DNA of 64,000 nt. Source: Massilia sp. NR 4-1 (GTDB lineage: Bacteria; Pseudomonadota; Gammaproteobacteria; Burkholderiales; Burkholderiaceae_D). A program made the translations under genes and the position numbers. Under the pieces are notes generated by a model. The model did no database searches, was not told where the DNA came from, and saw nothing but the letters and a program-made list of their open reading frames with translations. The stretch lies in contig NZ_CP012201.1 of assembly GCF_001191005.1 (NCBI RefSeq), forward strand, positions 2,046,001-2,110,000, read 5' to 3'. This document shows positions 42,738 to 50,216 of this stretch, one piece after another (the stretch's first letter is position 1; every line of letters starts with the position of its first letter).

Positions 42738-44888
42738 TTACTCGATCGACACGCGCAAATCGCGGCCGGTGGTTGCCACATTGCCCGCGTAGTCCGAGGC
42801 CAGTATGCGCAAGGTGTACTGGCCCGGCGCGATATCCGCCACCTTCCACATGCCGGGCGTGATCTGCCCGTCGCTCAGCGTGTTATTCAACACATACGCA
42901 AAGCGCGTGGTCTTGTTGCCGTGGACCGTGATGCCGCTGTTCGGCGCATACGCGTATTTGACCGCCTCGCGGTTGCGCGGCAGGCGATCGTAGACCTGGG
43001 CCATGCGCGGCTCTTCATAACCGGGCGCCGGCTTGCCGTCGGCCAGCAGCAGCTGGTAGCCCAGCTTGTACAGGCCAAGGCGGCGGCGCGCCAGGTTGTC
43101 GTCCATCTGGTCATATGCCTCGACCACGATACTCAGCTCGCCCAGCTCGCGCGACACGCGCACCGGATTGCCATGGCCCAGCGGCAGCTTGCGGTCCTTG
43201 CGGTCGTACAGCATGATGCTTTCGATGCGCGGCGCCACCGTGTCGCGCAGGCCGATGAACGGCAGGCTCAGCGGATTGCGCGCGCCGCCGTTGGGGAAAT
43301 AGTCCAGGTGCACATGGGCCATGCCGTTGACCGTGCCCAGGGTCTCGCCGGTATCGAAACGGGTGCCGCGCCGCACGCGCACGCGCTCCGGCTTGCCCTT
43401 CTCGTCGGCCAGCAGCTGGAAGCGCGCATCGACCGTCTTGTTGGCAGGCGTGCGTCCCACCCGCATATGGATATAGGACAGGTAACCAAGGTGCAGGCCT
43501 TCCGACAAGGAACCGAAGCCCCAGTTCGGCAGCGGATCGCTGACCTTGGCCGGCGCCACCGCCAGCACCGGCTGGCCGACATCGGCCTGGATATCCAGGC
43601 CGGCGTGGAAGTGGTGCCGGCTCTCGCCTTCGAAATCGCCGCGCACCTCGCCCATCAAGCCGACCACCTCATGCGGTTCGTTCTGCGGCGCCACGGGCCA
43701 CAGCATCGGCTCCTTGCGCGCCGGCGGCGCGGGCTGGGCGATGACCGGCGCGGACTCGCCCTTCTCGGCCACAGCCAGGCGGTGCAGGCGGAAAGTGCGC
43801 GCATCCGACACCAGCAGTGCGCCGTCTGCCGCCAGCGCCACGCCACGCGGCGCGTACAGGTGTACTTTGCCGCCGCTGCCGTAGCCCGGCTCGGGCGCAT
43901 GGTCGAGGTCGGGCAGCGCGTCGTATTCGCGGTCCGGCGCGATCTGCACCACATGGCCTTGCGAACCGCTGACGACGTAGAGGAAGCCGTCATGCGTGAC
44001 CGTGAGCGCCATCGGCTTTTTCAGGATATGCTGGCGCGCCTCTTCCGGCGCGCTGACGATGGTGCTGACCAGGCCATCGGTGCCAAGCTTGCGGATGGCG
44101 TCGTTCAGGCTGTCGGCGATATACAGATTGCCCAGGCCGTCGAGCGCGATGCCGCAGGGCGTATCGAATTGGGCCGAGGCGGCCGCGCCATCGTTGAAGC
44201 CTGGTTTGCCGCTGCCCGCGACGGTGGTGACCACGCCGTTCGGCGCGATGCGGCGGATGCGGTCGTTATAGGTATCGGCCACGAACACCGCACCGTCGGC
44301 GTCCACCGCCACGCTCAGCGGCCCATTGAACTGGGCTTCGGCGCCCTTGCCGTCGGCGTAGCCGGCGATGCCATTGCCCGCCAGCGTGGAGACGGTGCCA
44401 TCCGGCGTCACCTTGCGGATCACATGGTTGCCGGTATCGGCCACATACAGATTGCCTTGCTTGTCGATGGCAAGGCCGGACGGCGTATTGAACGCCGCCT
44501 GCGCGCCCTTGCCTTCGGCATAACCCTCCACGCCACCGGCCAGGGTGCTGACCTGGCCATCGGCGCCGATCTTACGGATGCTGTTATTTGCGCCGCCATC
44601 GCTGATATACACATTGCCGGCGCTGTCGGCCACGATCCCATACGGATCGGCAAAGCGCGCCTGGGCGGCCGCGCCATTGGCATTGCCCGCCACGCCGTCG
44701 CCAGCCAGATTGTGCACGCGCGCCGTCCACAGCCTTGGCGTGCGGCGGATGCTGGCCGCTTTCGGCGCCGGCGCCTGGGCCGTTTCACCCGAGTGCATCA
44801 CATAGTAGACAGTACAGGCGCTGGCGAGCGCAGCGCTGACGGCAATGGCCGCCACGGTAAGGGGCAACTTGGATTGGGACATCGGCAA
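42738..44888 (-). CDS. NHL-repeat protein fused to a M23-like domain
   Basis: A 716-residue exported or membrane-anchored protein with an N-terminal hydrophobic segment (LTVAAIAVSAALASACTVYYV, about 9-29). NHL beta-propeller repeats occur at about 55-390, with units such as GNLYVADTGNHVIRKVTPDGTVSTLAG. The second half (about 400-716) has HHFHAGLDIQADVGQPVLAV, similar to the metal-binding stretch of M23/LytM endopeptidases, and later MAHVHLDYF like the HxH end of that fold. It then has an Ig-like C-terminal segment. Whether the M23-like part is active is uncertain: HxxxD and HxH are seen but spacing differs from standard enzymes. No neighbour shares its strand. Confidence 0.75.
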   Translation of the reverse strand: MPMSQSKLPLTVAAIAVSAALASACTVYYVMHSGETAQAPAPKAASIRRTPRLWTARVHNLAGDGVAGNANGAAAQARFADPYGIVADSAGNVYISDGGANNSIRKIGADGQVSTLAGGVEGYAEGKGAQAAFNTPSGLAIDKQGNLYVADTGNHVIRKVTPDGTVSTLAGNGIAGYADGKGAEAQFNGPLSVAVDADGAVFVADTYNDRIRRIAPNGVVTTVAGSGKPGFNDGAAASAQFDTPCGIALDGLGNLYIADSLNDAIRKLGTDGLVSTIVSAPEEARQHILKKPMALTVTHDGFLYVVSGSQGHVVQIAPDREYDALPDLDHAPEPGYGSGGKVHLYAPRGVALAADGALLVSDARTFRLHRLAVAEKGESAPVIAQPAPPARKEPMLWPVAPQNEPHEVVGLMGEVRGDFEGESRHHFHAGLDIQADVGQPVLAVAPAKVSDPLPNWGFGSLSEGLHLGYLSYIHMRVGRTPANKTVDARFQLLADEKGKPERVRVRRGTRFDTGETLGTVNGMAHVHLDYFPNGGARNPLSLPFIGLRDTVAPRIESIMLYDRKDRKLPLGHGNPVRVSRELGELSIVVEAYDQMDDNLARRRLGLYKLGYQLLLADGKPAPGYEEPRMAQVYDRLPRNREAVKYAYAPNSGITVHGNKTTRFAYVLNNTLSDGQITPGMWKVADIAPGQYTLRILASDYAGNVATTGRDLRVSIE

Positions 44889-44957
44889 TGCTCGCGAGAA
44901 TCGAAGCTGGAAGCTTACCCCATTAGCAATCTCGAAACAATTTCTATTTGGAAATTA

Positions 44958-44988
44958 TTTACTTTGCAGAATAAGATGCCCGTATAAT
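44958..44988 (+). promoter_or_regulatory. Sigma70-like promoter of the LprI-domain gene
   Basis: A perfect -10 TATAAT at 44983-44988 lies 27 bases before the ATG at 45016. TTTACT at 44958-44963 could be the -35, with a long 19-base spacer. The surrounding 100 bases are AT-rich compared with neighbouring genes, as expected in a promoter. Confidence 0.5.
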
Positions 44989-45015
44989 TTTTATTCAATT
45001 CAGCAAGGAGAGGCA

Positions 45016-45855
45016 ATGGCGGGTTCAAATATCCTACACACCCATAGATTCAAGCCTTGGATACTCTTTGCCTTGCTGCTGGCAATGGCAAACAGCGCCT
45101 GGGCGGCGGCAAAGCCGGCCGGCTGGGTACTTTCCTATGAGGGAAAATCGAGCAACGCCTTTATCTGGGATAAGCGCACCAAGGAATTAATCAAAAATAG
45201 CGTTCCGCCCAAGATCGCCGACGAGTTGCTGAGCGCCCTGGGCGGCCCACCCGATCCGGTTGTGGTTCTTCAGCGGCGCTACGTCAGCGTTTCCGCCTGC
45301 GTCGCCCATGCCTGCATGGTGAAGGGCTTGTTCTGGTTCGACAGCCAGAACGGCGTGGGCATCGGTGCCTATCTGGACGAGGATTCCTTGACGCTCGCCT
45401 CCAGCGGCCTGCTGCCGGAAGAGGTTCCCGCCGTTGCGCGCAAAGCCATCACGAACTGGCTGAGCGACGTCGATGTCCAGCCCAAGCAGGCGCAGTACCT
45501 CGCGCCGAACGGAGAAGTTTCGCCAATCTCCCCAGCCCAATTCATCCGCCCGAGCTACCGCGCCAGGCCGGAAGGCCCATCCTTTGACTGCCGCAAAGCG
45601 GCGACCGCGATGGAACGCACCATTTGCAACGACGCCCAGCTGGCGAAGCAGGATCTGGCATTGGCCACCCTGTTCAATGAAATCCGGCGCGGCAACGATA
45701 CCGTCGGCGGACGCGACGAACTGCGCGCGTTCCAGCTCGAATGGCTCAAGGGTCGTGACGCAGCCTGCAAAACGTCGGCTGCCATGGCCGCCTGCCTCAG
45801 CGAGCAGTACCGGCAGCAACATGACCGGCTGATGCACTGGGTCCCGAAGCCATAA
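45016..45855 (+). CDS. Exported protein with LprI/DUF1311-like C-terminal domain
   Basis: A 279-residue protein with a Sec signal peptide (ILFALLLAMANSAWAAA, cleavage near residue 30). Its C-terminal 80 residues carry the LprI-type signature: FDCRKAATAMERTICNDAQLAKQDLALATLFNEI...QLEWLKGRDAAC...CLSEQYRQ, with four Cys. Proteins with this domain can inhibit lysozyme, but many members are untested. The N-terminal 170 residues are not recognised. The ATG at 45016 follows AAGGAGAGGCA. It precedes two short unknown genes, 39 bp to the first. Confidence 0.75.
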   Translation: MAGSNILHTHRFKPWILFALLLAMANSAWAAAKPAGWVLSYEGKSSNAFIWDKRTKELIKNSVPPKIADELLSALGGPPDPVVVLQRRYVSVSACVAHACMVKGLFWFDSQNGVGIGAYLDEDSLTLASSGLLPEEVPAVARKAITNWLSDVDVQPKQAQYLAPNGEVSPISPAQFIRPSYRARPEGPSFDCRKAATAMERTICNDAQLAKQDLALATLFNEIRRGNDTVGGRDELRAFQLEWLKGRDAACKTSAAMAACLSEQYRQQHDRLMHWVPKP

Positions 45856-45894
45856 CGCGCTCCCCTGCAAACTCCGTGGTGTGATATTGAACTC

Positions 45895-46389
45895 ATGAAC
45901 AGCGCCGTTTCCATTGACGATCTTTCCGTAGTCGCCCGGCAGTGCATTGCCGTCACCTGCCTTCAGCGTTTCTGCCAGCGCTATCAGATCAAGCATCCCG
46001 CCCTGACACAATTCATCGACCATGTCTGGAAGGTCGGCCAGGCCAACGGCGATTCCTTTGTGGCCTGGGACGAGGGCTTCAGCACGCTGCCGATTACCGG
46101 CCTGGGCGATGAATGGCCGGAAGCGGTCCGCGCCGCCATCCCTGCGGACATTTGCGACACCCTGGTGGAACTGGTCGAGCAAGTGTTGGAAACCAGCGCC
46201 AGCACCTGGTATGGTGGCGACCTTCCGGCGACGAAGCGGCACCTGGAGATCGTGCTGAACATCTGCAAGCAGCATGGTGTCGCCCAACCCGATTTTCGCC
46301 AATACACCCAGGCGCAAGCGCAACTGCGCGGCGGCTGGGGGCCGGTACTGACGGATGAAGAAACAAACGCCTGGCGCCGCCTGGCTTAA
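45895..46389 (+). CDS. Hypothetical protein
   Basis: A 164-residue soluble protein with no signal peptide. It is acidic and rich in Trp and His; the C-terminus is GGWGPVLTDEETNAWRRLA. I recognise no family. Its position before another unknown gene (22 bp downstream) in a region of small orphan genes resembles effector-immunity neighbourhoods, but no toxin is visible. A possible Shine-Dalgarno is weak. The open frame and codon use support a real gene. Confidence 0.6.
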   Translation: MNSAVSIDDLSVVARQCIAVTCLQRFCQRYQIKHPALTQFIDHVWKVGQANGDSFVAWDEGFSTLPITGLGDEWPEAVRAAIPADICDTLVELVEQVLETSASTWYGGDLPATKRHLEIVLNICKQHGVAQPDFRQYTQAQAQLRGGWGPVLTDEETNAWRRLA

Positions 46390-46410
46390 AGAATGGAAAA
46401 AGGAATGGAT

Positions 46411-46893
46411 ATGGAAGTCGGCATTCACGCCAATATGGTCGATCAAACCACAGCCGAGTTGGCACGTGCCATGCGCCCCCTGCTTAAAGCGCTGGAGGAG
46501 CGGCTGCAGGGAGAGTATGGCGGACAGATGGAACATTTGTGGATCGATCTTGAACTGCTGAAGAGTTTTACCCGGCCGGACGGCAAGCCTTGCCATCCCT
46601 TCCGCTTGCAGAAACGGGTATCCGGGCGGGCGCGCATGGGCCTTCCCGCCATTCCCGACAGATTTAATGTCGGCCATTTCAGCGTGCTGCCGGACTTTGC
46701 GCTCCTGGCCTCCTTGCCGGAGGAACAGGCGATTCCCTATGTGCTGAACCTGATCCATGAAACCTCGGCTCTTCTGCTGGACAAACAGAAAAAGCTGGGC
46801 GGCTTCGATGCCGTCAAATTCCGGGCGCGCTTCCTTGAAGAATGCGCGTCCCTTGGTTATACGCTGGCAGGAGAAACCGCAGTAGACGCCTAA
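46411..46893 (+). CDS. Hypothetical protein
   Basis: A protein of about 160 residues with no signal peptide, predicted to be alpha-helical. It includes a helical stretch RAMRPLLKALEERLQGEYGG and a C-terminal FRARFLEECASLGYTL. It shares no recognised family with its upstream neighbour. I chose the ATG at 46411 since AAAAAGGA lies six bases before. ATGs at 46405 and 46393 are alternatives, the last giving 166 residues. It could be co-transcribed with the gene at 45895. Confidence 0.6.
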   Translation: MEVGIHANMVDQTTAELARAMRPLLKALEERLQGEYGGQMEHLWIDLELLKSFTRPDGKPCHPFRLQKRVSGRARMGLPAIPDRFNVGHFSVLPDFALLASLPEEQAIPYVLNLIHETSALLLDKQKKLGGFDAVKFRARFLEECASLGYTLAGETAVDA

Positions 46894-46946
46894 GGCAATG
46901 ACCCGGATTCAGGGCCAGCCAACTCCCCTTTTCAAGGAGAAATAGC

Positions 46947-48002
46947 ATCCGTATCGCGGCCTATCTTCTGCTGCTCGCGAGCTGTACGAGCGCGGCTGCG
47001 CTGGCGGAGCACAATCCGGGCGCGCACTGGCCTGCCGTAGCGGAGGCAAGCCCGGCTTGCCAAGCCAGCCTGGCCCAGGTGCGCAGCCAGCTGTCCATGC
47101 TGCCAACCACGTCGCTGATGGCGGTGCGCGATGGCGAGGTACTCTTCAGCTATGGCGCCGTGGACCGTGCCAACCAGGTCTACTCCGTGCGCAAAAGTGT
47201 GCTGGCCATGATGTATGGCCCTCCTGTCGCCGCTGGAACCATTTCCCTCGATAGCAACCTCGCATCGCTGGACATTGACGATGTCGGCGGCCTGTTGCCG
47301 CTCGAACGCAGCGCAAAAGTCGGCGATCTGCTGGCGGCGCGTTCCGGCGTCTATCATGTGGCAGCCAATCCCGGCGACGATGCGGAGGCTGCGCCGCCGC
47401 GCGGCTCGCAACGGCCCGGCGCCTACTTCTTGTATAACAACTGGGATTTCAATGTCGCCGGCACGGTCTATGAACAGCTGACGCGGCGCGATATTTACCA
47501 AAGCTTTGCCAGCGACTTGGCGCAGCCCCTGCAGTTTGAAGATTTCGAACTGAAGCAGCAGCGGCGCAGCGGCGATCCCAAACGCTCGCGCCATCTGGCC
47601 TACCATTTCCATCTCTCGACCCGCGATATGACCCGCCTGGGCCAGCTGATGCTGCAGGAAGGCCGCTGGAATGGCCGCCTGCTCCTGCCCGCCAACTGGC
47701 TGGCGCGCATCGCGACGCCGCTGACGCGCGCCGCCGATATGCATCCGCCGTCAGCCGCTCGGCGCCAGCTCGACTACGGCCTGATGTGGTGGATACCCGC
47801 CCTGCCCACTGGTTCGCCGCTGGCCGGCGCCTATATGGCCTGGGGCTATTATGGCCAGTTCATTCTGGTGGTTCCGAAACAGCGCATGGTCATCAGCCAC
47901 CAACGCGTGGTGACGGCTGCAGAAGGAAGCGCGCCGCGCAAGGTCAGCCCCGCCGAATTTCTGCGCATCGCCAATATGCTGGTGCAATCGCCATGCCTTT
48001 AA
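46947..48002 (+). CDS. Class C beta-lactamase-like serine hydrolase (non-standard start)
   Basis: An exported beta-lactamase/esterase-fold protein of 351 residues. The signal-like sequence AAYLLLLASCTSAAALA opens the frame, and the SxxK motif SVRK (Ser80, Lys83) and YNN motif FLYNNWDFN match class C enzymes and carboxypeptidases. The mature part ends in GQFILVVPKQRMV. No ATG, GTG or TTG exists between the in-frame stop at 46899 and the signal peptide. AAGGAGA sits seven bases before an ATC at 46947, which may serve as a rare start or be a mutated ATG. Conventional calling would begin at GTG 47079 and lose the signal peptide. Confidence 0.72.
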   Translation: MRIAAYLLLLASCTSAAALAEHNPGAHWPAVAEASPACQASLAQVRSQLSMLPTTSLMAVRDGEVLFSYGAVDRANQVYSVRKSVLAMMYGPPVAAGTISLDSNLASLDIDDVGGLLPLERSAKVGDLLAARSGVYHVAANPGDDAEAAPPRGSQRPGAYFLYNNWDFNVAGTVYEQLTRRDIYQSFASDLAQPLQFEDFELKQQRRSGDPKRSRHLAYHFHLSTRDMTRLGQLMLQEGRWNGRLLLPANWLARIATPLTRAADMHPPSAARRQLDYGLMWWIPALPTGSPLAGAYMAWGYYGQFILVVPKQRMVISHQRVVTAAEGSAPRKVSPAEFLRIANMLVQSPCL

Positions 48003-48020
48003 GGATCGTTGGGGGAGGAC

Positions 48021-48452
48021 TTATGTGTTGGTGGGATAAAAACACAGACCTTGGACATGAATCTCCAGACCCGCGCCGACGGTGGGAATGAATCCGCCAA
48101 GCTCACTTGATTCTATGGTGATGAACTCCGGGCCGGTTCGCAGATGGAGGTCGATTACCGACGACTCAGAATCAACCGGAAGGACATTGTGAACTCGGCC
48201 ACGAACGACGACGGCATTCCGAATGACCGCGCTGGCCTGAATACAGGAGTCTTCGTCTTGAAAGTCTGGAAGTTCTCGCCAATCGGCTACATCCTGAAAT
48301 GACATCTCCACCAAGGTCTGGCATCCAAGAAGCGGCGCCAAACTTTCCCTGCTTCCATTCACGAGCGCTGCAAAGACATGGGTGCCGTGCTGTACCTGGG
48401 CATGCGTTAAAGAGCCATGCTCAACACCGAGTTGTACAACCGTAATCGACAT
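48021..48452 (-). CDS. Hypothetical protein
   Basis: A 143-residue soluble protein, mostly beta-strand-like (VVVRGRVHNVLPVDSESSVIDLHLRTGPEFITIES). I know no family for it. Base composition is lower in GC than in flanking genes, which hints at recent acquisition. It directly follows a HEAT-repeat-like gene with no gap, so they are probably expressed together. A polyimmunity-type pair is possible but unproved. Confidence 0.6.
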   Translation of the reverse strand: MSITVVQLGVEHGSLTHAQVQHGTHVFAALVNGSRESLAPLLGCQTLVEMSFQDVADWRELPDFQDEDSCIQASAVIRNAVVVRGRVHNVLPVDSESSVIDLHLRTGPEFITIESSELGGFIPTVGAGLEIHVQGLCFYPTNT

Positions 48453-48914
48453 TCAATAAACCCCATACGGCATGGGCCAGTAACTTAGCCCTTCTTCGCC
48501 TACCTGTCGCAGATGGGCATCTTCACTGCGAACCATTTGTTCGAGTGCCGCGAGAGATTCATTCGTGCCAATACGAGCCAATGCAAAAGCACATTCCCTT
48601 TGGAACCTGCACCAACGATCCCATTCGACCAGGGACTTGAATTTCGTTCTCGCCGCGCTGGCGATGGCGTCTACAACGCTTGGATTTCCTATCAAACCCA
48701 GCTCGAAAACGATGTTTTCATGCGAGCGATGCCAATCCTCTAAAAGAATATGCGCCAGCAGGGGCGCCGCAGAGAAATCACGATTTACCGCGCAGACCGT
48801 CTCGCTAAGTTCGTCAGCGTCTCGACTAGCCGCAACTTCGGCCAAAATACTCAAAATACTCATATTAGGTTCAATCCCAATGTTGACAGCCTCCTGGGCC
48901 GGCTCACCAAACAA
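48453..48914 (-). CDS. Small HEAT-repeat-like protein
   Basis: A protein of about 153 residues with two HEAT/armadillo-like helical repeats (CAFALARIGTNESLAALEQMVRSEDAHLRQVGEEGLSYW at about 110-150). Start is uncertain: TTG at 48914 or ATG at 48863, neither with a good Shine-Dalgarno. Lower GC content than neighbours suggests lateral origin. HEAT-like proteins of this size occur as orphan immunity factors and as regulators. No closer role can be given. The next gene begins at the adjacent base. Confidence 0.6.
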   Translation of the reverse strand: MFGEPAQEAVNIGIEPNMSILSILAEVAASRDADELSETVCAVNRDFSAAPLLAHILLEDWHRSHENIVFELGLIGNPSVVDAIASAARTKFKSLVEWDRWCRFQRECAFALARIGTNESLAALEQMVRSEDAHLRQVGEEGLSYWPMPYGVY

Positions 48915-48992
48915 GTCCGGTCTGACTGTTTAGCCGGGACCAGACTTGGCGCCCACAAGTGGACGAAATATACACTCAAGTAATAGTGAAGT

Positions 48993-49748
48993 TCAATGCG
49001 GATTCATCGTGGCGAAAGTTTCATCATACCGGCCATCCCGTTCGGCCCAGCGGCGGGCGCGGTCGCGCTCGACCAGCACTTCGCCGCGCGGATGGTCGCC
49101 AGTCTGCAGCAATTGCATGACCTCCGCCACATAGGCCGCAAGCGGCATGGCGCGCAGGTCGCAGGCTTGCTGGCTGCCCGTCAGCGCGGTCTGGACATAG
49201 GGCGGCGCCAGCTCCAGCACTTCGACCGGAATAGTGCGCAGCTGATGGCGCAGCGACTGCAGCCAGGAGTGCAGGAAGGCCTTGCTGGCGCAATAGGCCG
49301 GGAAGTCGGCTCGGGGAATGAAGGCGAGATTGGAACTGGTTGCCATGAGCGCGGCATTGGACTGCCGTTTCAGCAGCGGCAGGAAGGCGGCCGTGACGCG
49401 CAGAACGCCCATGATGTTGGTTTCGATGATCGCCTGGGCGGCGGACGCGTCCCAGCCGTCGGCCCGCATATCTTCCGCGCGCGAAATGCCGGCATTCGCC
49501 ACCAGCACATTCAAGCCGGGAAAACGCGCGCGGACTTCTTCCTGCAGATGCGCCAGGGAGGCCGGCGCATCCAGGTCCAGCGGCATAGCCACGATGCCGG
49601 GCCGCTGCGCGCTGATTTCCTCCAGCAGGGAGAGGCGCCGCCCGGTGACGATAACGCGGTTGCCGCGGTCGTGGAAAGCTTCCGCGAGGGCGCGGCCGAT
49701 ACCGCTGCTGCCGCCCGTGATCAGGATGGTGTTGCCCGTCGTTTGCAT
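48993..49748 (-). CDS. SDR family oxidoreductase
   Basis: A 251-residue classical short-chain dehydrogenase. The cofactor motif is TGGSSGIG at about 11-18. NAG is in VLVANAGISRAED, the catalytic Ser in LMATSSNLAF, and YxxxK in YCASKAFLHSW. It is most like DltE-type or YciK-like SDRs acting on lipids or fatty acid derivatives, but the substrate is not known. The ATG at 49748 begins at the Rossmann fold. The 86 extra residues of the longer frame lie in non-conserved sequence. Gene is isolated. Confidence 0.85.
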   Translation of the reverse strand: MQTTGNTILITGGSSGIGRALAEAFHDRGNRVIVTGRRLSLLEEISAQRPGIVAMPLDLDAPASLAHLQEEVRARFPGLNVLVANAGISRAEDMRADGWDASAAQAIIETNIMGVLRVTAAFLPLLKRQSNAALMATSSNLAFIPRADFPAYCASKAFLHSWLQSLRHQLRTIPVEVLELAPPYVQTALTGSQQACDLRAMPLAAYVAEVMQLLQTGDHPRGEVLVERDRARRWAERDGRYDETFATMNPH

Positions 49749-50063
49749 GATGTTGTCGCTCCATAGTTCGGTTAAGGCCGTAAGCTGAGGGGGCGAGCGC
49801 GCCGAATCGGCGAAAAAGACGGATCTGCTCGCAACCTCAGATTCCTGGCGCAGCCATTGCCAGGAATAGTTGAGGCCATCAAGCAGCGGATGGGAATGGG
49901 AAGAACAGCAGCGAACCAATGGCCTCAGTATCGAGAACTCCCCGCTGGGACCTACTCGATAAAGGGCGCGTTGGATGACGGTAACGCCTACGACAGTCTG
50001 TGCCAAACAACTGTGGCCCGCAGTCTGGCGTGGAAGACCGCTGTTGTCAAGCCAGAATGAAAA
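49749..50063. other. Intergenic stretch with a possible gene remnant
   Basis: About 315 bases hold no convincing gene. A 67-codon open frame on the + strand (49857-50060) encodes ...ELPAGTYSIKGALDDGNAYDSL... with no recognised family and no ribosome-binding site. It could be the tail of a decayed gene. The promoter for the SDR gene is presumably at 49755-49830, but no good boxes were seen. Confidence 0.4.
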
Positions 50064-50094
50064 ACCAAAAAAAAGCCCGCTACGAGAGCGGGCT
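50064..50094 (-). terminator. Rho-independent terminator of the Prc-type protease gene
   Basis: On the - strand, AGCCCGC and GCGGGCT form a 7-bp stem around a 7-base loop (50074-50094). A T-rich run of about 10 bases interrupted by GG follows, visible as AACCAAAAAAA on the + strand at 50064-50073. It lies about 120 bases past the protease stop codon. Confidence 0.82.
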
Positions 50095-50216
50095 AAGTCT
50101 ATTTCCTTGGAGGAGAATAGAGGAGACAGGTGAAGTATGCTGCGCTGCGCAAAACTCGTCTACTTTATTATAGTGATACGAGATATTGCCACAGCGCATA
50201 ACATGCGGAATGATGG

